Assembly (NCBI RefSeq): GCF_000718025.1
Contig: NZ_JODS01000012.1
Coordinates: 124,001-188,000 of the forward strand
Source: Kitasatospora purpeofusca
GTDB lineage: Bacteria > Actinomycetota > Actinomycetes > Streptomycetales > Streptomycetaceae
Length of the DNA: 64,000 nucleotides
Direction: 5' to 3'
A program made the translations under genes and the position numbers. This document shows, in pieces, positions 35,013 through 43,469 of this stretch. The notes under the pieces are model-generated. The model did not search any database and had not been told where the DNA came from. It was given only the letters and a program-made list of their open reading frames with translations. Position 1 is the first letter of the stretch, and every line of letters starts with the position of its first letter.

Positions 35013-35055
35013 GTCATTGAGAACAGCCGGTCATTGATACGGGCGCTGGCATTGA
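35013..35055 (+). promoter_or_regulatory. Three CATTGA direct repeats upstream of the aminomutase operon
   Basis: GTCATTGA at 35013 and 35030 and GGCATTGA at 35048 repeat every 17-18 bp in an AT-richer stretch directly before the operon. The spacing (about 1.7 helical turns) suggests binding by a regulator, but no cluster-situated regulator gene is seen nearby. Confidence 0.35.
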
Positions 35056-35086
35056 ATCCATGAAACCGCACAGGACAGGCGGAGCC

Positions 35087-36271
35087 ATGCGTAATCGTCC
35101 CCGCACAATCAGGACCACCGAGTCCCTGTTGGAGAACGGCCTCATCGACGAGGAGAGCCTGCCGGAGATTCGCGATGTCGCGAAGCGGTACGCCGTGAGC
35201 ATCACCGGGGTGATGCAGGAGCAGATCGCGCACGTCGACGATCCGGTCGCCAGACAGTTCGTCCCCACCGGGGCCGAGCTGCTGATCACCGCGGAGGAGC
35301 GCGCCGACCCGATCGGCGACGACCCCTTCACCCCGGTCAAGGGGATCACCCACCGCTACCCGGACCGGCTGCTGCTCAAGCCGATGCACCTGTGCCCGGT
35401 CTACTGCCGCTTCTGCTTCCGCCGCGAGGTGGTCGGCCCCGGCGAGGGCATGCTCGGCCAGGCGGAGCTGGAGGCGGCCCTCGACTACATCCGGGCCCAC
35501 GAGGAGGTGTGGGAGGTCATCTTCACCGGCGGCGATCCGCTGATCATCGCGCCCACCAAGCTCCGCCCGATCATGGCGGCGCTGGACGCGATCGAGCACG
35601 TCAAGGTGATCCGCTTCCACACCCGGGTGCCGGTGGTCGACCCCGAGCGGGTCACCGACGAGTTGGTGGAGGCCCTGGCCACCGAGACCCCCGTCTGGGT
35701 GGTGGTCCACACCAATCACAGCCAGGAGATCGGCGAGGCGGCGCGCGGCGCGCTGCGGCGCCTCAACCGGGGCGGCGTCCCGCTGCTCAGCCAGACCGTG
35801 CTGCTGCGCGGGGTGAACGACACCCCGGAGGCGCTGGAGGGGCTGTTCCGGACCCTGGTGGCCAACCGGGTGAAGCCCTACTACCTGCACCACGGCGACC
35901 TCGCCCAGGGCACCGGGCACTTCCGCACCACGATCGCCGAGGGCCAGGAACTGGTCCGGCGGCTGCGCGGGCGGGTCTCCGGGACCTGCCAGCCCACCTA
36001 TGTCCTCGACATCCCCGGCGGCCACGGGAAGGTGCCGATCGGCCCCTCGTACCTGGAGCCGGGCGAGGACGGCGCGGACGGAACCGGCGGAACGGGCGGC
36101 GGGAGCGAGACCCATGTGGTCACCGACCCGTGGGGCGAGCGCCACCACTACCCGCCGCGCGTCGCCGCGACGACGGCACCGGCAGCACCGGCAGCACCGG
36201 CCACGACACCGGCCACCACCACGGCCACGGACCCGGCCACGGACCCCGAGGAGGACCCGACCCATGACTGA
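35087..36271 (+). CDS. KamA-family radical SAM aminomutase (lysine 2,3-aminomutase-like)
   Basis: 394 aa from ATG 35087 (purine-rich AGGACAGGCGGAG upstream); ATG 35060 would add 9 residues. The radical-SAM cluster motif is CPVYCRFCF (Cys103, Cys107, Cys110), GGDP (147-150) contacts SAM, and the PLP lysine is in PGGHGKVPIG (Lys314). HHGDLAQGTGHFRT matches the substrate loop of lysine 2,3-aminomutases. It should move an alpha-amino group to the beta carbon, giving a beta-amino acid. Lysine-like substrates are plausible; arginine or glutamate cannot be excluded. An Ala/Thr/Pro tail of about 60 residues is unusual. Overlaps the next gene by 8 bp. Confidence 0.9.
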   Translation: MRNRPRTIRTTESLLENGLIDEESLPEIRDVAKRYAVSITGVMQEQIAHVDDPVARQFVPTGAELLITAEERADPIGDDPFTPVKGITHRYPDRLLLKPMHLCPVYCRFCFRREVVGPGEGMLGQAELEAALDYIRAHEEVWEVIFTGGDPLIIAPTKLRPIMAALDAIEHVKVIRFHTRVPVVDPERVTDELVEALATETPVWVVVHTNHSQEIGEAARGALRRLNRGGVPLLSQTVLLRGVNDTPEALEGLFRTLVANRVKPYYLHHGDLAQGTGHFRTTIAEGQELVRRLRGRVSGTCQPTYVLDIPGGHGKVPIGPSYLEPGEDGADGTGGTGGGSETHVVTDPWGERHHYPPRVAATTAPAAPAAPATTPATTTATDPATDPEEDPTHD

Positions 36272-37466
36272 GGACCTCGCGTCCCGGTCCGCCCCCGCCC
36301 CCGCACCCGCCCGCCGCCCCGGCTCCGTCGCCTTCGCCGACCCCGGGGGCGTCACCTCGGCGCTCAGCTGGTCCGCCCCCGAGCTGACCGCCGGCCTGGC
36401 CTGGTCGGCGCTGACCCGCACCTTCGCCGCCGAGGCGGCCGGCCTGCTCGGCGACCAGGTGAAGCTGCACGTCAACGGGGAGCCGGTGGTCGACCACGAC
36501 CCCTGGCCGACCACCGACGCGGACGCCGACGGACCGGCCGCCTGGCTGGACCGCCAGCACGCCTTCGGCCCGGACGACGACCGCTTCGTCTACGCCCGCG
36601 CCGTGCAGGAGCACGACCGGACGCTGTTCCGCACCGTCGTCGAGCTGCTGGCGCCCCACCTCTGGCGCCTCGGACTGCCGCCCGGCCACGTCGAGGTCGA
36701 GGTGTTCCACGGCGCCTACCGGAACACCCCGGGCGGCATCCACCGGGAGGGCTGCACCAACCTCCACCTCGTCCTGGCGGGCCGCAAGAGCATGCACTTC
36801 TGGCGGGGCACGGACTGGGTGCCGGCCGGCACGGCGATCCGCGAGGACGTCGAGCCCGAGTCCGAACTCCCCGAGGAGTACCTGCCGGACCTCGACCGCC
36901 GCTCGGTGGCGGAGCACGGCCACGCCCTCACCGCCACCACCGGCGGCGGCTTCTTCTGGCGCAGCGGCATCTGGCACGTGGGCGAGACCCACGAGCCGTC
37001 CGTCGCGCTGAACATCGCCTCGTACACCCGGACCCTGGACGTCGGGGCGAAGCTGCTCCCGCTGTGGGGCGACCGGCTGCACGGCGAGGTCCCGGCCGAC
37101 TGGCTGGCCGACTACCGGGAGCACGTCCGGTCCACCGGGGACGACGCCGCCGTGCTGGCGCGGCTGACCGCGCTGGGCATGCGGCCGGCCCCGCCCGACG
37201 CGCCCGGCAGCGTGCCGCGCTCCGTGCGCCGCGAGTCGACGGCGCCGGTGCTGTGGTCGCCCGCCGGGCCGGGGCGGCTGACCGTGGCCGCGCTGGGCCA
37301 CGCCGCGGAGTTCGCCGACGGCCCGGTCGCCCGCGACTGGCTGGAGGCGGCGCTCACCGACCGTCCCGCCGCGCGGGAGGTGCCGCAGGAGTGCGGGCGG
37401 CTCGCCCAGTGGCTGTGCGCGCAGCGGATTCTCGAACCGATCCCCGAACCGATGGAGGCATCATGA
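36264..37466 (+). CDS. Cupin/JmjC-like putative Fe(II)/2-oxoglutarate oxygenase
   Basis: 400 aa. It has a likely metal triad: GGIHREGC (His160, Glu162) and SGIWHVGE (His238), inside a double-stranded beta-helix with LHLVLAGRKSMHFW between. This is the cupin_8/JmjC arrangement of protein or amino-acid hydroxylases. The C-terminal ~130 residues form a helical/winged segment, as in ribosomal-oxygenase-like proteins. It probably hydroxylates an amino acid or peptide intermediate. Starts inside the aminomutase gene and ends with an ATGA overlap to the methyltransferase. Exact family is inferred, not proven. Confidence 0.72.
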   Translation: MTEDLASRSAPAPAPARRPGSVAFADPGGVTSALSWSAPELTAGLAWSALTRTFAAEAAGLLGDQVKLHVNGEPVVDHDPWPTTDADADGPAAWLDRQHAFGPDDDRFVYARAVQEHDRTLFRTVVELLAPHLWRLGLPPGHVEVEVFHGAYRNTPGGIHREGCTNLHLVLAGRKSMHFWRGTDWVPAGTAIREDVEPESELPEEYLPDLDRRSVAEHGHALTATTGGGFFWRSGIWHVGETHEPSVALNIASYTRTLDVGAKLLPLWGDRLHGEVPADWLADYREHVRSTGDDAAVLARLTALGMRPAPPDAPGSVPRSVRRESTAPVLWSPAGPGRLTVAALGHAAEFADGPVARDWLEAALTDRPAAREVPQECGRLAQWLCAQRILEPIPEPMEAS

Positions 37467-38200
37467 CCGACACGTCCCCCGCGGACACCTGGCAGCTCTC
37501 GGACACCGAGGTGTTCAGCAAGTACGGGGACGCCTTCGTCCCGCGCCGGGCCGAGCAGACCGCCGCCGTGTGCGACCTGCTGGCCGGCCTCCCCCTGCCG
37601 CACGTGCTCGACCTGTGCTGCGGCGAGGGGCGGCTGTCCGAGGAGTACCTGCGCCGCGACCCGGAGGCCAGGGTCACCGTGCTGGACCGCTCCCCCGAGA
37701 TGCTCGCGCTGACCGCGAAGCGGCTGGAGCCGTTCGCCGACCGGCACGACAGCATCGAGGCGGACATCGAGGACCGGCTGTGGCGCACCGGTGTCAGCTA
37801 CGGCGGCGTGATGACCTCGCTGGCGGTCCACCACCTCGACGGCGAGGGCAAGCGGCTGCTGTACCGGGACATCCACGCGATGCTCGCGCCGGGCGGCGTC
37901 TTCGTGATGGCCGACCTGGTGGAGCCCGCCGGTGCCACCGCCCGCAAGCTCGCGGGCGACCACTGGGAGGAGGCGGTGCGGCGCGCCTCCGAGGAGCAGT
38001 TCGGCGGCGACGAGGCGGCCGTCGCGTTCGAGCGGACCGAGTGGAACCACTACCGGCTGCCCGGCCCGGACCCGGTCGACAAGCCGTCCTCGGTGGCCGA
38101 GCACCTGGACTGGCTGCGCGAGGCGGGTTTCGTCGAGGTCGACGTGGTCTGGATGTACGCGGGACACGCCCTGTTCACAGCGAAGCGGAAGGCGAACTGA
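37463..38200 (+). CDS. Class I SAM-dependent methyltransferase
   Basis: 245 aa. Motif I is VLDLCCGEGRLSEEYL, with VTVLDRSPEMLALTAKRLE (ribose-binding acid) and a post-motif FVMADLVEP. It is a Rossmann-fold methyltransferase of the Methyltransf_25/UbiE-like type. N-, O- or C-methylation cannot be told. ATGA-coupled to the upstream oxygenase and immediately followed by the ATP-grasp ligase (0-nt gap). Confidence 0.92.
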   Translation: MTDTSPADTWQLSDTEVFSKYGDAFVPRRAEQTAAVCDLLAGLPLPHVLDLCCGEGRLSEEYLRRDPEARVTVLDRSPEMLALTAKRLEPFADRHDSIEADIEDRLWRTGVSYGGVMTSLAVHHLDGEGKRLLYRDIHAMLAPGGVFVMADLVEPAGATARKLAGDHWEEAVRRASEEQFGGDEAAVAFERTEWNHYRLPGPDPVDKPSSVAEHLDWLREAGFVEVDVVWMYAGHALFTAKRKAN

Positions 38201-39451
38201 GTGAGCGAGCAACCGAGCCGCACGATTCTGGCCAACATCGTCAGCGAGATCATGGCCGAGCAGCCGACGGACGCCTACCGGCGGGCGATGGCCGCCGCGA
38301 CCCCGCGCAAGCTCTGGCAGGCGCGGCCGGGCGACTGCGTGGTGATGCTGGCGCCGTGCACCCCGGCCTTCCGCGACTACGTGGCCGAGGTGGTCGGCCT
38401 GGACGTGGACCGGGTCGAGATCGTCGCCCCGCCGGAGGTCCGCGGGGTGCACGCGCTGGAGGTCGCCGCCGACCTCGGCGCGACCGAACGGATCGCCGAA
38501 CGGCCCGAGTTGAAGCCGTTCGTGCTGGACGGACCGGTGCTGGAGTTCGGCCGCCGCACCGGGGTGCGGGTACTGCCGTACACCCGGCTGCCGGAGGACA
38601 GCACCCTCGACGCGCTGCGCCTGATCAACACCAAGGACGGCTTCCGCCGGACCGCCGCCGGTCTGGGGCTGCCGGTCGCGGACGGCGGCTTCGCCGAGAC
38701 CGCCGCCGAACTCGCCGCCGCCCTGGTGGAGTTCCTGACCGACCGGCCGGCCGCGATCATCAAGACCAACCGGGGCTCCAACGGCTTCGGCAACACCGTG
38801 ATCCGGTCGAACGGGCCGGAGTCGGTCCAGCGGCAGGTCCTGGACGCCGTGGCCGGGCAGCCCGCGCGCGACTGCGGCTGGGTGTACGAGGAGTTCCTGC
38901 CGTTCACGGCGACGCCGAGCATGGAGCTGTCGATCGACGACCGGGGCGCCACCGACTTCTACACCTGCGACCAGCGCACCGTGAACAACGCCTGGACCGG
39001 CATGGTGACCCCGGCCGCCGAGGGACCCCACCACGAGCAGCTGCGCGAGGCGGCCGCGGCCATCGGCGGCTGGCTGCACGGGCAGGGCTACCGGGGCATC
39101 TACGACGTGGACTGCGGAGTGTACGACGGCGGTTACGTCGTCACCGAGGCCAACGTCCGCCGCACCGGGGGCACTTACCTGGAGGAGCTGGCGCGCCGGC
39201 TGCGGCCCGGGGACTCCCCGGTGCACTGGCGGGCGGACGTCAGGATCGGCCCGGACGGGCTGGACTTCGCGGGCGCGGCCGCCAAGCTGGCCTCGGCCGG
39301 ACTCGCCGACCCCGGGGCGGACGCCCGGGCCGTGCTGACGGCGGACACCCGCGCGGTGGACGGCAAGTGGCGCTACCTGGTGGTGGGCCGGGAGGACGGG
39401 GCCGTCGCCGAGGTCGAGCGACAGCTGGAGCAGATCCTGGGGATCGACTGA
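38201..39451 (+). CDS. ATP-grasp peptide ligase, PGM1-like with preATP-grasp domain
   Basis: 416 aa from GTG 38201. The N-terminal preATP-grasp region shows VVMLAPCTPAFRDYVAEVVG, then VEIVAPPEVRG. The ATP-grasp fold has INTKDGFRRTAAGLGLPVAD, AIIKTNRGSNGFGNTVIR (ATP-binding lysine and Gly-rich loop), WVYEEFLP, and metal ligands in YDVDCGVYDGGYVVTEANVR. This resembles the pheganomycin ligase PGM1, which joins a non-proteinogenic amino acid to a ribosomal peptide. It should form an amide using ATP. The substrates here may be a beta-amino acid from the aminomutase and a small peptide. Confidence 0.8.
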   Translation: MSEQPSRTILANIVSEIMAEQPTDAYRRAMAAATPRKLWQARPGDCVVMLAPCTPAFRDYVAEVVGLDVDRVEIVAPPEVRGVHALEVAADLGATERIAERPELKPFVLDGPVLEFGRRTGVRVLPYTRLPEDSTLDALRLINTKDGFRRTAAGLGLPVADGGFAETAAELAAALVEFLTDRPAAIIKTNRGSNGFGNTVIRSNGPESVQRQVLDAVAGQPARDCGWVYEEFLPFTATPSMELSIDDRGATDFYTCDQRTVNNAWTGMVTPAAEGPHHEQLREAAAAIGGWLHGQGYRGIYDVDCGVYDGGYVVTEANVRRTGGTYLEELARRLRPGDSPVHWRADVRIGPDGLDFAGAAAKLASAGLADPGADARAVLTADTRAVDGKWRYLVVGREDGAVAEVERQLEQILGID

Positions 39452-40017
39452 TGCTGCACTCCGCCCTCCACCCCGGTTTCAGCGCGGTCGCGGGGACCGG
39501 CCTGGTCGCGCTGCGCGACATCCCGATGGGCACGGTGCTGTGGGGGCCGTGCCCGCAGTGCCGGACCTGGGACGCCGCCGAACAGCTCACCCTGTCGCCC
39601 CGGGTCGTCGACTGGCTGGACGAGTTCGGCTACCGGCTGGCCGACCGCAGCCTGCTGCTCCCCTGCCGGGGCGCGCACCTGCTGAACCACTCCTGCGAGG
39701 CCACCGTCCTGGACCACGGCCTCGCGGGGGGCCTCGCGGTCCGCGACATCCGGGCCGGCGAGGAGGTGACCGGGGACTACCGCACCTTCCGCTACGACGA
39801 ACCGTGGGAGTTCGACTGCCGCTGCGGCGCGGGGAGTTGCCCGGGTTCGGTGCGCTCCTCCGCCGGCGGGCCGCCGGCCGAGCTGGCCGGGGAGTGGGAC
39901 CGGCGGATGGCACCGGCGCTGGCCGCCGCCGCCGGCGTGCCGCAGGAACTCCCGCTGCGGGCCGGCCAGGTGGACGGCGCCCCGGCGGGCCGCCGCGACC
40001 CGGGGGAGGCGACGTGA
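39451..40017 (+). CDS. SET-domain protein-lysine-type methyltransferase
   Basis: 188 aa. It carries canonical SET motifs: HLLNHSCEAT (79-82 NHSC), RAGEEVTGDYRTF (103-113) and a post-SET zinc cluster FDCRCGAGSCPG (Cys123, 125, 130). The N-terminal GTGLVALRDIPMGTVLWGP is the GRGLFA-like SET start. These use SAM to methylate a lysine side chain. Finding one translationally coupled (its ATG shares a base with the previous TGA) inside a biosynthetic operon is rare. It may methylate a lysine in the product, a carrier or a precursor peptide. Confidence 0.88.
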   Translation: MLHSALHPGFSAVAGTGLVALRDIPMGTVLWGPCPQCRTWDAAEQLTLSPRVVDWLDEFGYRLADRSLLLPCRGAHLLNHSCEATVLDHGLAGGLAVRDIRAGEEVTGDYRTFRYDEPWEFDCRCGAGSCPGSVRSSAGGPPAELAGEWDRRMAPALAAAAGVPQELPLRAGQVDGAPAGRRDPGEAT

Positions 40018-41168
40018 CCGCCCTGCGACCCGAACCCACCGTCCGGGCCGAGCTGTTGCGGATCGAGGAGGTCCCCGCCAGGTCCTGGCTGACGCTGCTG
40101 GGCGAGCGGGACCTCTTCCTGCTGCCCGGCTGGATGGAGGTCGGACCCGGCACCTACGGCGGCGGTCTGCGCGACGCCCGGGCCGCCCTGGTCGACCGCG
40201 ACGGCACGGCGGTCGCGGGTACGGCCGGCTGGCTCTTCGGGCGCGAGTGCACCGAGGACCTGTGCCGCCCCGACGTCCTGCTGGAGATCCCCGAGCCGCG
40301 CGGGGCCCCGCTGTTCCCGACCCTGCTGGCCGGCGGCTGGTACGACAGCCGGGTCGCGCACCGGCCCGGCGGCGCCGCACTGGCCGAACTCGCGGCCGTG
40401 GTCGACTCCCTGGAGGAGTGGGGGCGTTCGCAGGGCGCCGCCTCGGTCTGCTGGCCCAGCGTGGACGAGCGGGAACGGGACCTGGTCGCCCTCCTCGCCG
40501 AGCGCGGCTACCGGCGCTTCCCGCTGACGCCCAGGTGGGCCCTGGAGGGTCCGTGGACCGGCTTCGACGACTACCTGGACCGGATGACCAGCAAGCGCCG
40601 GGTCTCGGTGCGCAGCGAGCGGCGCCGGGTGCGGGCGGCGGGCATCACCTGCCGGACGGTACCGCTCACCCGGGAACTGGCCCGGCCGCTGGTGGAGCTG
40701 GCGGAGGAGAACGTGACCCGGCACGGCGGCCGGGTCGACCTCGACCGCTACGCCGACTGGGTCGCGGCGCTGACCGGGATCGAGGACGGCCGGGCCGAGG
40801 CCCACCTGGCCGAGCGGGACGGGCGGATCCTCGGCTGCGTGGTGTCCAGCACCTACGCCGGGCGGGTGTACGCGCTGTTCCCGGGCTTCGACTACGAGCA
40901 GATCGCGGGGTTGCCCGTCTACTTCGAACTCGCCTACTACCACCTGGTGGAGCACGCCGCCGCGCACGGCTACCACGCGGTGGAGTACGGCCCGGCGGCG
41001 GACGAGGCGAAGAACCTGCGGGGCTGCGTCGCCCATCGGCAGGCGTTGTGGATCCGGGGCCTGGACCCGGCGGCGGAGCGGCTGGTCGCCGAACTCGCCG
41101 ACGAGGCGACCGAGGTCACCGATGGCGGCACCCCCGCGGCCGACGCCCCGGCCGGGGGCGGCACATGA
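40014..41168 (+). CDS. FemAB/GNAT-like N-acyltransferase
   Basis: 384 aa from a GTGA overlap with GGGGGAGG upstream. The tandem GNAT-like fold has DDYLDRMTSKRRVSVRSERR then RVRAAGI in the middle and LPVYFELAYYHLVEHAAAHG then YHAVEYGPAADEAKNLRGC near the end. These match the FemAB_like/peptidoglycan-bridge family PF04339. Members transfer acyl or aminoacyl groups, some from aminoacyl-tRNA. In this operon it could form a second amide bond to the amino acid or peptide. No membrane segment. Confidence 0.78.
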   Translation: MTALRPEPTVRAELLRIEEVPARSWLTLLGERDLFLLPGWMEVGPGTYGGGLRDARAALVDRDGTAVAGTAGWLFGRECTEDLCRPDVLLEIPEPRGAPLFPTLLAGGWYDSRVAHRPGGAALAELAAVVDSLEEWGRSQGAASVCWPSVDERERDLVALLAERGYRRFPLTPRWALEGPWTGFDDYLDRMTSKRRVSVRSERRRVRAAGITCRTVPLTRELARPLVELAEENVTRHGGRVDLDRYADWVAALTGIEDGRAEAHLAERDGRILGCVVSSTYAGRVYALFPGFDYEQIAGLPVYFELAYYHLVEHAAAHGYHAVEYGPAADEAKNLRGCVAHRQALWIRGLDPAAERLVAELADEATEVTDGGTPAADAPAGGGT

Positions 41169-41947
41169 GCCCGCCGACCGTCGTACTCGCGCCGGGCGGG
41201 CCCGGTCTCGGCGGCGAGACCCTGGCCGGGCTCCCGCTGCCGCCCGGCTGCCGGCGGTTGGTCGCGGCGGGCGACTGCGGGCCGGGCGGCGACCCGTTCG
41301 CCGTCCAGACCGACCGGCTGGTCCGGCTGCTGGAGACGGCCGGCGCAGAGGGGCCGGTCGTCCTGCTGGCCCACTCCGCCGGCTCCCGCCCGGCTTTGCG
41401 CGCCGCGGCCCGGAGCCCCGGTGGGGTCCGCGCGGTCGTGCTGGTCGCCGCCCAACTGCGGGACCGCACCGACCATCCGGAGCTGCTGCGGGAGCGCCTC
41501 GACGCGCTCGACGGCCCGCTGCGGGAGACCGCGCGCCGGGCCCGGGCGACCGCGCCCGACCGGCTGCCGGCCGAGGACGAGGAACTGCGCGAACTCCTGC
41601 TCGCCGACCTGGCCCTGACCTTCCCCGCCCTCGGACCGGCCCAGCACGGCTTCCTGGCCGCCTGCGCCCGGACCTGGGACGTCCACGCCGTGCGCGCCGT
41701 GCTCTCCGGGCGGGTGCCCGAGGAGGACCTCGCGGCGACGGCCGCCCGGGTGGGCGCGCCGGTACTGGTCGTCAACGGCGAGCGGGACCCGTGGGCCGGC
41801 GCCCCGTCGGCGCACGAGCTGGCCGCGGCGCTGCCGGACGGCCGGGCCCGGACGGTGCCGGGGGCCGGGCACGTGCCGTGGCTGGACGACCCGGAGGCGG
41901 TGGGCCGACTGCTGGCCCGGACGGTGGAGGAGGCGGCGCCGGCGTGA
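41165..41947 (+). CDS. Alpha/beta-fold hydrolase (thioesterase/peptidase-like)
   Basis: 260 aa. The nucleophile elbow reads LLAHSAGSR (Ser71) with His at the position before Ser; an acid sits in VNGERDPWAG and the catalytic His in PGAGHVPWLDD. Small cap region. It could release, trim or hydrolyse an intermediate, or detoxify the product. ATGA and GTGA overlaps tie it to both neighbours. Confidence 0.88.
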   Translation: MSPPTVVLAPGGPGLGGETLAGLPLPPGCRRLVAAGDCGPGGDPFAVQTDRLVRLLETAGAEGPVVLLAHSAGSRPALRAAARSPGGVRAVVLVAAQLRDRTDHPELLRERLDALDGPLRETARRARATAPDRLPAEDEELRELLLADLALTFPALGPAQHGFLAACARTWDVHAVRAVLSGRVPEEDLAATAARVGAPVLVVNGERDPWAGAPSAHELAAALPDGRARTVPGAGHVPWLDDPEAVGRLLARTVEEAAPA

Positions 41948-43212
41948 GCTACCGCAAGGTCCTGGCGGACCGGATCTGTGCCCAGCTCGCCCTGTCGACC
42001 GCGGTCGGCCGGTTCGCCCAGGTGATGTTCGACGTCACCGTGGTGATCTTCGTGGTGCAGGACCTGCACCGTCCCGCGGCGGCCGGCCTGGCCGTGCTGC
42101 TGGCGACCCTGCCCGGCCTGCTGCTCAGCCCGCTGAGCGGCGGCTTCCTGCAGGGCCGCAATGTCACCGCGTGGATGGCGGCCGACTATCTGATCAAGGC
42201 GGCCGCCACGCTCGGCATCGCCTTCGGCGCCTCGGCCGGTGCCGGCGGCATCTGGACCCTGTGGGGCCTGGCTCTGCTGTCCTCGCTGACCAGCGCCTTC
42301 GGCAATGTCGCCTTCCGCAGCTACGTCGCGCTCTCGCTGCCGGCACCGCTGCGCGGGGCGGCCAACGGCCTCGATTCGATGATCTCGGGTCTGGCCGCGA
42401 TGGCCGGGCCCGCGCTGGCCGGGATCGCGGTCACGGTGTTCGGCGGCCGGCACAGCGTGGCGGTGGTCGGCGCGGCCTATCTGGCCGCGGCGCTGGTCGC
42501 GGCCGCCTCGGGGCGCACCACCCCGGAGGCCGGCGGCGAGGTCGGTCTGCGCAGTGCCGCGGAGGCCGTGCGCGGGATCCTGGTCCACCCGGTGCTGCGC
42601 GGGCTGACCGGGGTGTACTTCCTGTACCAGGTCGCGGTCGGCGTCCTCGTGGTCGCGCTGCCCCAGCTGGTCTCGGCCGGGTTCGGGGCCGCCCCCTCCT
42701 GGACCGGCACCAGTTGGTCGATCGCGGGGGCGCTGGGGATCGTGTCCTCGCTGGCCGCCGGGCACCGGATCACCGACGGCGCGGAGCGCCGGTTCCTGGT
42801 CGTCGGCGCCGCCCTGACGGCGCTCGGCCTGGCCGGGCTGTTCCTGCACTCCGCCGTGTTCTGGCTGGCCGCGATGTTCGTGCTGCTCGGGGTGGCGGTG
42901 GGGCCGATGGACGTCGGGCTGCTCAGCCTCCGGCAGCGGTTGCTGCCCGACACCGGGGCGACCGCGACGCTGGCCGTCTCCGCCAGCCTCAACATGGCCG
43001 GCTATCCGGCCGGGGCCATGGTCGGCGGTCTGGTGGCCGGACTCGGCCTGGGCACGCAGACGGGGGTCGCCCTCGGGTGCTCCCTGCTCTCGCTGGCCCT
43101 CTGCGCCCGGCTGCCGGTGCGCCCGGTCGGGGCCGGACCGGCCGACGGGGCGTCCACCGGGGCTGCTCCCGGGGCGGCCGCTCGGGCCGCCGAGTCCTCG
43201 GCCGCGCAGTAG
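41944..43212 (+). CDS. MFS transporter (likely product exporter)
   Basis: 422 aa with about 12 hydrophobic segments. It begins SYRKVLADRICAQLALSTAV and has LATLPGLLLSPLSGGFLQGR in the helix 2-3 loop, the MFS-A position, and LLSLRQRLLPDTGATATLAV later. It belongs to the MFS_3/macrolide-efflux-like branch. At the end of the coupled gene chain, it most likely exports the operon's product. The C-terminal 35 residues are Gly/Ala-rich and cytoplasmic. Confidence 0.9.
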   Translation: MSYRKVLADRICAQLALSTAVGRFAQVMFDVTVVIFVVQDLHRPAAAGLAVLLATLPGLLLSPLSGGFLQGRNVTAWMAADYLIKAAATLGIAFGASAGAGGIWTLWGLALLSSLTSAFGNVAFRSYVALSLPAPLRGAANGLDSMISGLAAMAGPALAGIAVTVFGGRHSVAVVGAAYLAAALVAAASGRTTPEAGGEVGLRSAAEAVRGILVHPVLRGLTGVYFLYQVAVGVLVVALPQLVSAGFGAAPSWTGTSWSIAGALGIVSSLAAGHRITDGAERRFLVVGAALTALGLAGLFLHSAVFWLAAMFVLLGVAVGPMDVGLLSLRQRLLPDTGATATLAVSASLNMAGYPAGAMVGGLVAGLGLGTQTGVALGCSLLSLALCARLPVRPVGAGPADGASTGAAPGAAARAAESSAAQ

Positions 43213-43337
43213 CGGTCCGCACCACCCCCGCCGCCGGCCGGTGAGGCCGGCCGGCGCGGTGCACCTCTTCCCTTCTTCCCGCACCTTCGGACCTCTCGCA
43301 CCCTTCGACCTGTCACTTCCGATGGAAAGTCAGGACC

Positions 43338-43469
43338 ATGGCGACAATTGGAGTCATCTGCACGATCCTCGTCCGCCCGCGCGGCCTCGGCGGCCCTGCC
43401 GAGGCCTGCGGGGCCGGCCCGTCCACCGGCGCCCCGGCCGTCCGGTGCGCACCGGGAGCTCGGTCATGA
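43338..43469 (+). CDS. Possible 43-aa peptide, candidate precursor or leader ORF
   Basis: This short frame encodes MATIGVICTILVRPRGLGG, then PAEACGAGPSTG and APAVRCAPGARS. About 80 percent of its codons end in G or C, better than the two competing frames. Its TGA overlaps the ATG of the next gene (ATGA), the operon's usual coupling. An AGGA lies only 2 nt before the ATG, a weak SD. It has a hydrophobic N-terminus and a Gly/Pro/Ala/Cys-rich end with three Cys overall. Since PGM1-like ligases can use a ribosomal peptide, it is a candidate substrate. It could equally be a leader ORF or noise. Confidence 0.4.
   Translation: MATIGVICTILVRPRGLGGPAEACGAGPSTGAPAVRCAPGARS

Noticed and set aside
36120..37301. 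Long minus-strand frame opposite the cupin-like gene
   Set aside because: Gly/Arg/Val-rich composition without motifs; an antisense shadow typical of high-GC genes. The same applies to the long antisense frames at 37112-39226, 41116-43284, 43760-45199 and 59393-61432.
43241..43465. N-terminal extension of the 614-aa protein
   Set aside because: The extension is Arg/Pro-rich, has weak GC3 bias and no SD, while an internal ATG at 43466 has GGGAG 7 nt upstream.
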